This document shows positions 43,768 to 55,716 of a stretch of DNA of 64,000 bases, piece after piece. The notes under the pieces are model-generated. The model searched no databases and had not been told where the DNA came from. It was given only the letters and a program-made list of their open reading frames with translations. How positions within the stretch are numbered: position 1 is the first letter of the stretch; each line of letters starts with the position of its first letter. The DNA comes from Acidimicrobiaceae bacterium. Its GTDB lineage: Bacteria > Actinomycetota > Acidimicrobiia > Acidimicrobiales > RAAP-2. The translations under genes and the position numbers were made by a program. The stretch is taken from assembly GCA_027306605.1 (NCBI GenBank), contig DAHUZK010000058.1, positions 21,364 through 85,363 on the forward strand. The letters are read 5' to 3'.

Positions 43768-44538
43768 TCAGAGGGTTCGGTACAGTCCCCCGTCGACGGC
43801 GACCTGCGCGCCGTTGACATAGCCGGCGGCATCGCTGGCCAGGAAGACACAGACGCCGGCCAGGTCCTCGGGCCGGCCGAGGCGCTTCATCGGGTTCGCC
43901 TCGGCGATCCGGGCCTTGGTCTGGGCGGACCACGTCTTCGTCATATCGCTCTCGGTGGCGCTCGCCAACACGAGGTTGGCGCGAACCTTGGGCGCCCACT
44001 CGCCGGCGAGAGCGAGGGTCAAGGCATTGAGCGCCGCCTTGGCCATGGTGTAGGGCAGGTCGACGCCCCCCGGCCTCAGAGACCCCACCGACGAGACGTT
44101 GATGATGGAACCGCCGTCCCCCTCGGCCATCCGCTCCCCCATGAGCACGCTGATCCGGAACGGCCCGCGTGCATTGGTGGCATGGACCTTGTCGTAGAGC
44201 CCTTCGGTCACCGACGAAAGCCGGTCGTACGCGGGGGACATCCCGGCGTTGTTGACGAGCACGTCGCACCGCCCGCAGGTGTCGTAGACGGTCTCGACCA
44301 GCCGATCGCAGTCCTCCCACCGGCCGACATGACACGCCACCGGAAAGGCGCGTCGGCCTGTGGAAGCCGTGATCTCCCCGGCCGCCTGCTCGCAGCTCTC
44401 GAGCTTGCGGCTGGCGACCACGACGTCGGCACCGGCCGCCGCGAGCCCTTGCGCCACGCCGCGCCCGATGCCCCGGCTCCCGCCGGTGACCACCGCGACC
44501 TTGCCGCTCAGGTCGAACAGCTCGCCAGGTTGCTTCAT
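43768..44538 (-). CDS. Short-chain dehydrogenase/reductase (FabG-like)
   Basis: 256 residues. TGGSRGIGRGVAQGLA, NNAGMSP, NVSSVGSL, YTMAK catalytic pair, and a C-terminal AAGYVNGAQVAVDGG typical of dehydrogenases of this type. ATG 44538 with GGGAGG upstream. Oxidises or reduces a secondary alcohol/ketone; lies beside the Rieske oxygenase gene, with which it may act on a diol or keto product (inference). Confidence 0.9.
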   Translation of the reverse strand: MKQPGELFDLSGKVAVVTGGSRGIGRGVAQGLAAAGADVVVASRKLESCEQAAGEITASTGRRAFPVACHVGRWEDCDRLVETVYDTCGRCDVLVNNAGMSPAYDRLSSVTEGLYDKVHATNARGPFRISVLMGERMAEGDGGSIINVSSVGSLRPGGVDLPYTMAKAALNALTLALAGEWAPKVRANLVLASATESDMTKTWSAQTKARIAEANPMKRLGRPEDLAGVCVFLASDAAGYVNGAQVAVDGGLYRTL

Positions 44539-44658
44539 CGATGCGGTCCTCCCGGAGTCGCTCCGCCGCCAGCCTCGCACCCTGCCGGTCCGCCCTGCTA
44601 CTCGGGTCAGGCCCGCAGCCGCGACACACGAGCCGCCGGACGGATACCGTGGCGGTCC

Positions 44659-46086
44659 GTGGCCGAGGAGAACCGGTTCGGGCGGCGGACCCTCCTGGGC
44701 GGCGCGGCGGCGACGGGCGCCGCACTGGTCGCTTCGGGCTGGCCGGGACCCGGCGACCCGGCGGGCGCGATCGGCACCGGGCGCGCCGCCAGGTCGCTCC
44801 GGAGGCCCGACAGCCTCCCGCATCCCCACCTGCCCGCGGGGACCGACACTCTTCCAGCAATCGGGCACGTGGTGATCCTGATGATGGAGAACCATTCGTT
44901 CGACGACCATTTCGGCCGGCTCGGACGCGGCGACGGGCTCACGGTGTCCCGGGACGGCGCACCGCTCAACTACAACCCAGGGCCCGATGGCGACTTCATC
45001 TTGTCCTTCCCCATGCCGAACACGGCCGTACCGAAGAACTCGAAGATAAGCCAGAGCTGGAACGCGTCCCATCTGTGCTGGGACCACGGGACCAACATGG
45101 GCTTCGCCCGCACCTGCGGGCCGGCTTCCATGGGTCACTTCACCGGTGCACAACTCCCCTTCTACTACTCGCTGGCCCGCCAGTTTCCCATCGGGGACCG
45201 CTACTTCTCCTCCGTCATGGCACAGACTTATCCCAACCGACGATTCCTGATCGCCGCCACTGCCCTCGGTGACGTGGCGACCGATGCCAGCGGCATCTCG
45301 GCCAAGGACGCACCCAACGGGACGATCTTCGACCGCCTCGATGCTCACGGCATCACCTGGCGTGACTACTACCCCGATGTACCGACGGCCGCGCTGTTCC
45401 TCCCCGAATACAGCGACAACCTTCACGACGGGCGGCTGGCTCCGATCAACCAGTTCCTCTCCGATGCCGCCGCCGGACAACTGCCGCAGGTCTCGCTGGT
45501 CGACCCCTACACGAATTACTCCGAGGAGAACGGCGACATTTCGATCGGCGAGGCATACGCGGCGCGGATCATCGGTGCCGTGCTCGAGTCGCCCAACTGG
45601 TCCCGAACCGCGATGTTTCTCGTCTACGACGAGCACGGAGGCTGGTACGACCACGTTCCACCGCAGCCGGCCGTGCGGCCCGACGATGTCCCTCCGGAGA
45701 TCACCGTGCCCCCGGACCAGCCGGGTGCCTACGACTACACCGGATTCCGCGTTCCGTGCGTCGTGATCTCGCCCTTCGCCAAACGGAACTTCGTGTCACA
45801 CGTCGTCCACGAACACACGAGCCTGCTCAAGTTCGTCGAGTCCAAATGGAACCTGCCCGCCATGACGTACAGGGACGCCAATGCACCGGACATGACGGAG
45901 TTCTTCAGCTTCGCGGGCTCCCCGCCCTTCAGGCGTCCTCCGGCGCTGGCAGCGCCGCTCAATCCCTTCCTGGGCGCGCTGCCCGCCACTTCGAAGTCGC
46001 CCGGTTTCCATCCCGTCGCCACCCCGGTCGACGGGAACACGCTGCCGCCGGCCGAGTACGGCGTGACGAGACCGCCCCACGCCTGA
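44659..46086 (+). CDS. Tat-exported phosphoesterase (phospholipase C / acid phosphatase family)
   Basis: 475 residues. Twin-arginine signal RRTLLGG at residues 9-15 followed by a hydrophobic stretch. The catalytic domain (PF04185 phosphoesterase) has MMENHSFDDHFG and YDEHGGWYDHVPP, the metal-binding sites of PlcC/AcpA-like enzymes. Exported hydrolase for phospholipids or phosphate esters. GTG 44659 is the first codon giving an intact Tat signal; the longer frame from 44182 covers the SDR start. Confidence 0.9.
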   Translation: MAEENRFGRRTLLGGAAATGAALVASGWPGPGDPAGAIGTGRAARSLRRPDSLPHPHLPAGTDTLPAIGHVVILMMENHSFDDHFGRLGRGDGLTVSRDGAPLNYNPGPDGDFILSFPMPNTAVPKNSKISQSWNASHLCWDHGTNMGFARTCGPASMGHFTGAQLPFYYSLARQFPIGDRYFSSVMAQTYPNRRFLIAATALGDVATDASGISAKDAPNGTIFDRLDAHGITWRDYYPDVPTAALFLPEYSDNLHDGRLAPINQFLSDAAAGQLPQVSLVDPYTNYSEENGDISIGEAYAARIIGAVLESPNWSRTAMFLVYDEHGGWYDHVPPQPAVRPDDVPPEITVPPDQPGAYDYTGFRVPCVVISPFAKRNFVSHVVHEHTSLLKFVESKWNLPAMTYRDANAPDMTEFFSFAGSPPFRRPPALAAPLNPFLGALPATSKSPGFHPVATPVDGNTLPPAEYGVTRPPHA

Positions 46087-46412
46087 ATGCAAAGGGCTCT
46101 TTGATTCTCGGGGAGGTAGGTGGCAACCCTCAAGCGTCAGTGGATCAATCGAGGAGTGCCTTGCTGCTTTCTGCTGTAGTGACTTGATCACTCCGGCGGA
46201 CCAAGCCAGTGAACCTGCCTCGATCAGCTCGCGACGACGCGGTGAACGCTCGCGAAAGGGTCTCGACAAGCGGCCCGGGTCGGATGACGATGACAATACA
46301 GCTGCCTCTTTGGGGGTGGACCAAAGGGCCCGAATGGGCATTCCGACGGTTCTCGGGACCCTCTGGGGTGAGTCGGGCAAATCGACGCCGATCACGAGGG
46401 AGAAGCAACCTG
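46087..46412. other. Intergenic region with short inverted repeats
   Basis: About 325 bp with no convincing gene. A small hairpin CAAAG-GGCT-CTTTG (46090-46103), just past the phosphoesterase stop, may be a weak terminator. AGTGA-N5-TCACT (46178-46192) is a perfect inverted repeat resembling a degenerate CRP-like site. CTTTGG-N7-CCAAAG near 46310 is another. An open frame runs through part of it to the cNMP-binding gene but shows low-quality sequence. Confidence 0.4.
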
Positions 46413-46916
46413 ATGCGCAGTCGAATCCCCAAACAGCATTTGGATCTCCTCATGAACGTTCCACTCTTGTCCTCCTGCACACGGAGTGAGTGTCGAGCCG
46501 TCGCCCAACTCGGGACACAGGTCGGGACCGAGGAAGGAGCCGTCCTGACCAAGGAGGGCCAGCCCGGTCGAGAGTTCTTCTTGGTGCTCGACGGCGTCGC
46601 CTCGTGCCGAATCGATGAGAAGGAGGTGAAGCGCTTCAAACATGGCGACTACTTCGGCGAGTTGGCGTTGCTCCACAGCAGGCGCCGCACTGCCGACGTG
46701 GTGGCAGCGTCAGCGATGGAGCTTCTTGTGTTCGGGACGCGCGAGTTCCGGCAGATGTTGATGACCAGCCGCAGCATCGCTTTCAAAATGCTGGACGATC
46801 TCGCAGAACGAGTGACGGATGGGGACGCCTGGTCTCTGGCTGGGGCCAGCTCGGGCATGGGGACCGTTCAAAAAGGCGGGGTGCCGCGGCCCGTCCCCTC
46901 GACCTCCTCTCGATGA
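46413..46916 (+). CDS. Stand-alone cyclic-nucleotide-binding domain protein
   Basis: 167 residues. The cNMP-binding fold is recognised by GDYFGELALL and RRRTADVVA (phosphate-binding cassette: Gly-Glu plus Arg-Thr), with the usual beta-roll before it (EGQPGREFFLVLDG). No helix-turn-helix follows; the tail is Gly/Pro-rich. It may bind cAMP and act as a regulator through another partner, or be inactive. ATG 46413 has AGGGAG upstream. Lower GC than neighbours. Confidence 0.78.
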   Translation: MRSRIPKQHLDLLMNVPLLSSCTRSECRAVAQLGTQVGTEEGAVLTKEGQPGREFFLVLDGVASCRIDEKEVKRFKHGDYFGELALLHSRRRTADVVAASAMELLVFGTREFRQMLMTSRSIAFKMLDDLAERVTDGDAWSLAGASSGMGTVQKGGVPRPVPSTSSR

Positions 46917-46926
46917 ACCTGTGCTC

Positions 46927-46953
46927 TTGACATTTACTATTTGGTTATATAAC
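46927..46953 (+). promoter_or_regulatory. Promoter/operator of ArsR-SRPBCC pair (near-leaderless)
   Basis: TTGACA at 46927-46932, with AT-rich TTATAT/TATAAC near 46946-46953 and a perfect palindrome GTTATATAAC (46944-46953) overlapping it. The spacer is short (13-15 bp depending on the -10 chosen). The start codon at 46963 is about 10 nt from the -10, with no ribosome binding site, so the transcript is probably leaderless. The palindrome is a plausible ArsR operator. Confidence 0.55.
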
Positions 46954-46962
46954 TTAGTAGTG

Positions 46963-47301
46963 ATGTTTAGTGAGGACCCAGTGAGTCGGGCGTTTGCCGC
47001 CCTTGCCGACCCCACTCGTCGGGCGATCCTGGAGCGCCTGGCGGCCGGCGAAGCTGGTGTGGTCGAACTCGCGGAGGCCTCCACGCTGACGCAGCCTGCG
47101 ATCACGAAGCATCTCAAGGTTCTGGAGCGAGCCGGTCTCATCGGTCGGTCCCGCGACGGCCAGCGCCGCCCGGCGCGACTCCAGCTCGAGGGCCTGGCCC
47201 CGGCGGACGACTGGCTCCGGCGAGCACATGCCGCATGGTCCGGGCGCCTCGACCGTCTCGAGGCCCACCTTGCCGCCCAAACCGAGAAGAACGAATCCTA
47301 A
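46963..47301 (+). CDS. ArsR-family winged-helix repressor
   Basis: 112 residues. RAFAALADPTRRAILERL and LTQPAITKHLKVLERAGLIGR recognition helix region are typical of ArsR proteins paired with AHSA1/SRPBCC genes. No metal-binding Cys pair, so an organic ligand or the SRPBCC partner may control it. ATG 46963; no ribosome binding site, consistent with leaderless translation. Gene overlaps a longer frame from 46819 by shadow only. Co-transcribed with the SRPBCC gene 11 bp downstream. Confidence 0.92.
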   Translation: MFSEDPVSRAFAALADPTRRAILERLAAGEAGVVELAEASTLTQPAITKHLKVLERAGLIGRSRDGQRRPARLQLEGLAPADDWLRRAHAAWSGRLDRLEAHLAAQTEKNES

Positions 47302-47312
47302 GGAGAGCCCCG

Positions 47313-47816
47313 ATGCCTGAATTCGGTAACACCGTGGACGTCCAATCGGCGACTTCGACCAAGCAACTCGTCATCGAGCGCACCCTCGCGGCCGCGCCCG
47401 ATCGCGTCTTTGATGCCTTCACCGATCCGGACCAACTGAAGAAATGGTGGTGGCCCAATGGCTTCACCTGCCCCGCCGCTGAGGTCGATCTTCGCATTGG
47501 CGGTACGTACCGTCTCGCCATGGAGTGGCCGGGCTCCATCCCTGCCGCCGCCCAGTTCTCCCACCACATGGGTGGAGAGTTCTACGAGATCGATCGCCCG
47601 CATCGCCTCGTCATGAGCGGCCGAGCCATCAACGACGAGCAGGGGGAACTGTTCGCAACGCTCATCGAGGTGACTTTTGAAGCCACCGACGGAGGCACGG
47701 CGCTCACCGTACGACAGTCCTACTTCGAGCCGCTGCCGCCTCCCGAGGCGATGGCCGGTGCCGAGCAGGGCTGGTCAGAGCAGCTCGAGAAGCTCGAGCG
47801 GCTTCTCACGGATTGA
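47313..47816 (+). CDS. SRPBCC/AHSA1-like protein
   Basis: 167 residues. START/Bet v1-like fold: LAAAPDRVFDAFTDPDQLKKWWWP, GEFYEIDRPHRLVMS and the C-terminal GWSEQLEKLERLL helix. Paired with ArsR, as commonly seen; binds hydrophobic ligands or acts as an Hsp90-activator-like domain, role unknown. ATG 47313 with AAGGAGAG upstream. Confidence 0.9.
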   Translation: MPEFGNTVDVQSATSTKQLVIERTLAAAPDRVFDAFTDPDQLKKWWWPNGFTCPAAEVDLRIGGTYRLAMEWPGSIPAAAQFSHHMGGEFYEIDRPHRLVMSGRAINDEQGELFATLIEVTFEATDGGTALTVRQSYFEPLPPPEAMAGAEQGWSEQLEKLERLLTD

Positions 47817-47904
47817 CCAGCAGATTCGCATGGGACTCTCTGAGGACCGGCATGTGGATCACCATTGGGGGATATTCGTCGCTGTCCCGGCGTTCCCGGG
47901 ACAC

Positions 47905-48144
47905 CTATCCGATGCTCGTGGACAGCCGTAGCCGGTAGGCGATGAAGGACGGTTGGCCAACGGCATCGAGAATCGTGCGGCCCGCGAGGGGCGATGGGAT
48001 CAGACTTCGCAACGCGGGCCGCTCGAGCAGGCCATTGAACGGCCCCCCGTCGGTGATGGCGGACCACACTGGAGCCAGTCGGTCAGATGCCTCACGGGTG
48101 CGACGGATGTGATCGGGGCGATCGATCGGCGACTCGGCGGACAT
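47905..48144 (-). pseudogene. Remnant of a SAM-dependent methyltransferase (internally deleted)
   Basis: 79-residue open frame. The start matches the N-terminal region of class I methyltransferases (FNGLLERPALRSLIPSPLAGRTILDA) but stops matching just where motif I (GCGxG) should begin and is followed by an abnormal tail (PSFIAYRLRL) that may be the original C-terminus. Without motif I it cannot bind SAM. Interpreted as a deleted remnant. It lies alone between the SRPBCC gene and the peptide ABC operon. Confidence 0.6.
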
Positions 48145-48219
48145 GCTTCAGATTGTGGCTGATGCGGATGCCTACGCTCGCGGACAGCCCCGGTACGGAG
48201 GGCGACCCACCGTCGCCTT

Positions 48220-51369
<3,150 letters not shown>

Positions 51370-51394
51370 GTTCTCGTCGTCTCCAGCCGGGTCG

Positions 51395-52363
51395 TCATGT
51401 CAGTCGGACCTTGGGGTTGAGGTAGGCGTAGACGATGTCGACGACGAGGTTGATGAGGACGAACGCCGTGGCCACGACCAGTACGACACCTTGGATCTCG
51501 GGGATGTCCTTGTCGTTGATCGCCTGGATTATGTAGGTCCCGAGGCCCGGCAGAGAGAAGATCTGTTCGATGATGAGCGTGCCTCCGAGGAGGTAGCCGA
51601 ATTGGATGCCGACGACCGTGACAGCAGGGCTGAGTGCGTTCTTCAGGGCGTGCTTGCCGACCACCACACGCGGGTGCAGGCCCTTGGCCACCGCGGTGCG
51701 CATGTAGTCCTGGTCCAGGGTGTCGATGAGCGCGCCGCGCACCTGGCGCGCGATCACGGCCGATCCCCCGATCCCGAGTGCGAGCCATGGCAGCAACAGG
51801 TCACGGAACCATTCGGTGGGTGACTGCGAGAACGGCGTGTAGCCGAGCGCCGGAAGCCAGCCCAGCTTCACTGCGAAGACGATGACGAGGATCATGGCCA
51901 GCCAGAAGTCGGGAATGGCCACCGCGACGCTCGAGCCCACGGTCACCAGCCGGTCACGTGGCTTTCCCTGGTGCAGCCCGGACGCGATGCCGGCCGGAAG
52001 CCCGAGGAGGATGGCGACGATCATCCCCCCGACGGCGACGCTGAGGGTGACCGGGAAGCGGGCCGCGATCCCCGAGGCCACCGTCTCGTGGTTGAAGAGC
52101 GAGTTGCCGAGGTTCCCACCGAGCGCTGCCTTGAACCAGTGCCAGTACTGGGCGAAGAAGCCCTCGTTCAAGTGGAGCTGCGCCGTGATCTTGGCGATCT
52201 CGGCCGGGGTCGCTTTTGCTCCACCGGCCAGGGCCACGGCCGGGTCCCCGGGGATGATGAGGATGAGCGAGTAGACCCCGAGCGAGATCAGGAACAGCAG
52301 CAGGACGGTGATGAGCAACCGGCGGACGACGAACGTCAGGAGTGAGCCGCCGCTGGACGCCAT
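51395..52363 (-). CDS. DppB-type peptide ABC transporter permease
   Basis: 322 residues with six transmembrane helices and the EAA-type loop in RTAVAKGLHPRVVVGKHALKN. The IPGDPAVALAGG region after helix 1 is usual for DppB/OppB. It pairs with the DppC part of the triple fusion. ATG 52363, 12 bp after the binding-protein stop, 25 bp before the fusion gene. Confidence 0.94.
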   Translation of the reverse strand: MASSGGSLLTFVVRRLLITVLLLFLISLGVYSLILIIPGDPAVALAGGAKATPAEIAKITAQLHLNEGFFAQYWHWFKAALGGNLGNSLFNHETVASGIAARFPVTLSVAVGGMIVAILLGLPAGIASGLHQGKPRDRLVTVGSSVAVAIPDFWLAMILVIVFAVKLGWLPALGYTPFSQSPTEWFRDLLLPWLALGIGGSAVIARQVRGALIDTLDQDYMRTAVAKGLHPRVVVGKHALKNALSPAVTVVGIQFGYLLGGTLIIEQIFSLPGLGTYIIQAINDKDIPEIQGVVLVVATAFVLINLVVDIVYAYLNPKVRLT

Positions 52364-52375
52364 CGCCGGCGGTGG

Positions 52376-54016
52376 CTACTTCTTGATGTAGACGCCGGCC
52401 AGGTTCGAGCGGCACTGCCCGATCGGTGCCACCACGTGCCCCCCGACTCTGTTCTTGTTGTACGCCACGATCGAAGGCATGAAGACGAGCGGTACCAGGA
52501 GCCCCTGCTGCATCACCGTCTTGTCGATCTGCTGCATCAGCGGCCCCTGCAGGCTGGGGCTCAAGGAGGCGTTGGCCTGCACGATCAGCGGCGTGAGCTG
52601 CTGGTTGACCGAGCCAAACGCGTTGGCCGGGAAGCCCGAGGGCTCGAAGAGCGCCTCGAAGCTGTTCGACAGATCCGGACCGTTCGAGAGCTGCTCGCTG
52701 AGGACGGCGTCCCCCTGCTTCTTGATGTAGACGTCGGTGAGGAAGTCGGATCCGGGTATCTGCTGCAGGTTGGCGTCGAAGCCGGCGTTGGCCAGCTCCG
52801 CCTGGAGCAGCGCGGCAGCCCGCGCGTAGGTGGCATCGCCGGACGGGATGATCAGGTTGAACTTGACGCCCTTCGGGTAGCCGGCTGCCTTGAGCATGGC
52901 CTTGGCCTTCGACGGGCTGTAGGTGTCCGAGGCGCCCAGCGCCTTCGAATAGCCCGGCGACCACGACGGCACCGGCTGGTAGGCCGGCTCACCGAGACCG
53001 TCGAACACCACCTTGTTCAGCGCGGCACGGTCCACCGCGTACTCGAGCGCCGCCCGCACCTTCTCGTTGGCGAAGGGTCCGGTGTTCTGGCGCAGCTCGA
53101 TGTCCATGTAGTCGTACGATTTCGTCGTGGCGATCCCGATGTTCGGCGCGTTCTTGAGCTGGGGGTAGTTCTCCGGCTCGACCTCGATCATGTCGACGGC
53201 CCCTGACGTCAGGGCGGTGGCCGCCTCGGGTCCCTGGGTCACCTGGGTGAAGTCCACCCCTCCCAAGGGGTAGGCCTTGGAATTCCAGTACTTGGGGTTC
53301 TTGGCGAGGACGATCGACGAACCCTGCCGATAGCTCTTGAGAACGAAGGGCCCGGCACCGACGGGAGAGCTCGACTGCGTCGAGGTCGCGTTGGCCGGGT
53401 AGATCTGCCCGTCGATGTAGCTCGACGCCCACAAGAAGTCACCGGCCGTCGGCTTGCTGAGGTTGACCACGACGGTCGACGGATCCGGCGTCTGGATGCT
53501 CGAGATGGCGAAGAGGGACGAGCGCAGGGGGCTGGTCTTGGTGTGGTTCAAGCTGGCTGCCACGTCGGCGGAGGTCACCGGTTGCCCGCTGGAGAACTCG
53601 AGACCAGGCCGTATGTGGAACCTGATGGTGGAGCTGTTGTTCGAGATGGTCCAGCTCGAAGCGACACCTCCGGTGATGGCGCTGTTCCCCGGAGCGGTCA
53701 GGGACTGATAGATGTTCGACGTCACCGTGTAGGAGCAGTCGTTCTCCTCGGTGGCCGGCGCGAAGTCGTTGCTGAACTCGTTGTTGAGGTCGAAGCCGTA
53801 CTTCAGCACACCATTGGGATCCACGTTGGACGACGATGCTCCAGCGGGCCCACCCGTCGCCAGAGCTTGCGCCAACGGTGCCAGGAGGACCCCGGCCGCA
53901 CCCAACGCGAGGACATGGCCCCCCACGCGGCGCGACGCCGGCGTTGCATCTCGTCGCCGCCGAGCACCGGGGGCGCCCCCGATCCGACGTCCCGGCTCCC
54001 TCCCGACGAACATCAT
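52376..54016 (-). CDS. Family 5 extracellular solute-binding protein (peptide type)
   Basis: 546 residues. N-terminal signal with RR and a hydrophobic run (about residues 30-55, ALGAAGVLLAPLAQALA) but no lipobox Cys, unusual for a Gram-positive binding protein. SBP_bac_5 features: LNHTKTSPLRSSLF, and PVGAGPFVLKSYRQG. Delivers peptides or small cations to DppB and the DppC-D-F fusion. ATG 54016 has GGGGGG 6 nt upstream; ATGs at 54013, 54022 and frame start 54046 are alternatives. Confidence 0.93.
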   Translation of the reverse strand: MMFVGREPGRRIGGAPGARRRRDATPASRRVGGHVLALGAAGVLLAPLAQALATGGPAGASSSNVDPNGVLKYGFDLNNEFSNDFAPATEENDCSYTVTSNIYQSLTAPGNSAITGGVASSWTISNNSSTIRFHIRPGLEFSSGQPVTSADVAASLNHTKTSPLRSSLFAISSIQTPDPSTVVVNLSKPTAGDFLWASSYIDGQIYPANATSTQSSSPVGAGPFVLKSYRQGSSIVLAKNPKYWNSKAYPLGGVDFTQVTQGPEAATALTSGAVDMIEVEPENYPQLKNAPNIGIATTKSYDYMDIELRQNTGPFANEKVRAALEYAVDRAALNKVVFDGLGEPAYQPVPSWSPGYSKALGASDTYSPSKAKAMLKAAGYPKGVKFNLIIPSGDATYARAAALLQAELANAGFDANLQQIPGSDFLTDVYIKKQGDAVLSEQLSNGPDLSNSFEALFEPSGFPANAFGSVNQQLTPLIVQANASLSPSLQGPLMQQIDKTVMQQGLLVPLVFMPSIVAYNKNRVGGHVVAPIGQCRSNLAGVYIKK

Positions 54017-54132
54017 GTGCATCCCCCCGGTTCTGGACCGGCCCACGGTGACGGACCGGCACGGGCCCTCCCCGTAGCCGGGAATTTAGCCAGTCCCTGA
54101 CACCCGCGTCAGGGACCGCCCGCGCCCGGGCG

Positions 54133-54702
54133 TCAGCCTGTCGACGTCACACCGCGCAGGTCGGCCATGGAGCCCTCCACGACCTTGCCGAGATCGCGCC
54201 GGTCCGCACCCGAGGCCCAGCGCTCCAGGGCGACGCGGAGCACGGTCATCCCGGCCTCGGCGGCCAGGCTGGCCTGCGGTTCGGTGACGCCGCGCCCGTG
54301 GAGCGCCGCGGCCACCGCGGCGGCGTAGTCCGCCAGCTTGGCCAGCTCCCGCTCTCGGAGCTCCGGCGTCGCCACGATCACGGCCTGTCGCTGCGCAGAG
54401 AGCTCCCGAGATTGCTCGCCGAGGAGAGCGGCCGCAGCGGCAAGTCCGAGCGACACCGCCTCGAGCGGTGTCGCTCCCCGGGGCGCCGCGGCCACGGCGG
54501 ACACGATGTGCTCCTTGAGCACGGCCGACCCACCGAAGAGGACCTCCCGCTTGTCGGCGAAGTGCCGGAAGAACGTGCGCTCGGTCACCCCGGCCCGCGC
54601 CGCGATCTCCGCCGCCGTGGCCTGGTCGTAGCCGCGCTCGGCGTAGAGCGCCAGCGCCGCCTCCTGCAGGCGCCTCCGGCTGTCCGGCTCCCACCGCCCC
54701 AT
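54133..54702 (-). CDS. TetR family repressor
   Basis: 189 residues. Helix-turn-helix AALALYAERGYDQATAAEIA and AGVTERTFFRHFADKREVLF. Divergent from the epimerase gene with an 86-bp spacer containing two operator-like repeats. Ligand unknown. Confidence 0.92.
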   Translation of the reverse strand: MGRWEPDSRRRLQEAALALYAERGYDQATAAEIAARAGVTERTFFRHFADKREVLFGGSAVLKEHIVSAVAAAPRGATPLEAVSLGLAAAAALLGEQSRELSAQRQAVIVATPELRERELAKLADYAAAVAAALHGRGVTEPQASLAAEAGMTVLRVALERWASGADRRDLGKVVEGSMADLRGVTSTG

Positions 54703-54718
54703 CCCGTGATCCTAAGTC

Positions 54719-54764
54719 TTGACAGTGACTGACATCATCGGTACGGTAATGACAGTTACTGACA
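54719..54764 (+). promoter_or_regulatory. Tandem operator repeats in TetR-epimerase spacer with overlapping -35
   Basis: Two copies of TGACAGTNACTGACA (54720-54734 and 54750-54764), centre-to-centre 30 bp. Each is an imperfect palindrome (6 of 7 pairs). A TTGACA (54719-54724) overlaps the first copy, and TACGGT (54742-54747) 17 bp downstream could be its -10, reading to the epimerase gene. TetR dimers on both sites would block it and, by position, probably its own gene. Confidence 0.65.
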
Positions 54765-54788
54765 TCACCGTATGCCCAAGGGGGTCTC

Positions 54789-55715
54789 ATGAGAATCTTC
54801 GTCACCGGAGCATCGGGCTGGATCGGCTCGGCCGTCGTCCCCGAATTGCTGGTAGCCGGTCACGAGGTGGCCGGCCTCGCCCGTTCCGACGCGTCGGCAC
54901 GGCAGCTCGCCGGGGCCGGAGCGGCCGTGGTCAGGGGCGACGTCGACGACCCCCAAGGCCTGGCCGAGGCGGCGGACGGATCGGACGGGGTGATCCACCT
55001 TGCCTTCCAGCACGAGGTGGCCTTCGGTGGGGACTTCGCCAGCGCCGCCGCCGCCGATCGGCGCGCCGTCGAGGCGATGGGAGCCGCGCTGGCCGGTTCG
55101 GACCGGCCCTTCGTGCTCGCCTCGGGCATGCTCGGCTTGACCGCGGACCGGGTGGCGACCGAGGACGACGGCCTGGTGCCGAGCCCGATCGTGCGGGCGA
55201 CGCCCGCCGGCCTCCGCTCGGCCACGGCTCTCTTGACCCTGTCCCTGCGAGGTGTGGGGGTCCGCGCCTCGGTGGTGCGCTTCCCCCCGACCGTGCACGG
55301 CGAGGGCGACCACGGCTTCATGGCCACGCTGGTCGGCATCGCGCGCCAGCGCGGCATGGCCGGCTGGGTGGGCGAGGGAACCAATCGCTGGCCCGCCGTC
55401 CACCGCTCCGACGCGGCGCGCCTGACCCGCCTGGCTCTCGAGGTCGCCCCCGCCGGCTCGGTTCTGCACGCCGTGGGAGACGAGGGTGTCCCCTTCCGCG
55501 CCATCGCCGAAGTCGTCGGCCGTCACCTCGGCATCCCGGCGAAGTCGGTGTCCGTCGCCGACGCCGTCGATCACTTCGCCCCGCTGGGCCATTTCGTCTC
55601 CCTGGACAGCCCGGCCACCGCCACCGTCACCCGGCAACTGCTCGGATGGGAGCCGAGCGGCCCTGGACTGCTCGACGACCTCGATGCCGGCCACTACTTC
55701 CGGGGGGAGTCCTGA
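54789..55715 (+). CDS. NAD-dependent epimerase/dehydratase-type SDR
   Basis: 308 residues. Extended/atypical SDR with N-terminal VTGASGWIGSAVVPELL. The usual YxxxK pair is not clear, and the PTVHGEGDHGFMATL region suggests the NmrA-like/atypical group. Binds NAD(P)H, substrate or regulatory role unknown. ATG 54789 preceded by AAGGGGG. Probably induced when the divergent TetR releases the tandem operators. Confidence 0.88.
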   Translation: MRIFVTGASGWIGSAVVPELLVAGHEVAGLARSDASARQLAGAGAAVVRGDVDDPQGLAEAADGSDGVIHLAFQHEVAFGGDFASAAAADRRAVEAMGAALAGSDRPFVLASGMLGLTADRVATEDDGLVPSPIVRATPAGLRSATALLTLSLRGVGVRASVVRFPPTVHGEGDHGFMATLVGIARQRGMAGWVGEGTNRWPAVHRSDAARLTRLALEVAPAGSVLHAVGDEGVPFRAIAEVVGRHLGIPAKSVSVADAVDHFAPLGHFVSLDSPATATVTRQLLGWEPSGPGLLDDLDAGHYFRGES

Positions 55716-55716
55716 C

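Noticed and set aside
46178..46192. Second CRP-like site AGTGA-N5-TCACT
   Set aside because: Wrong spacing (5 instead of 6) and altered half-sites; kept only as part of the intergenic description.
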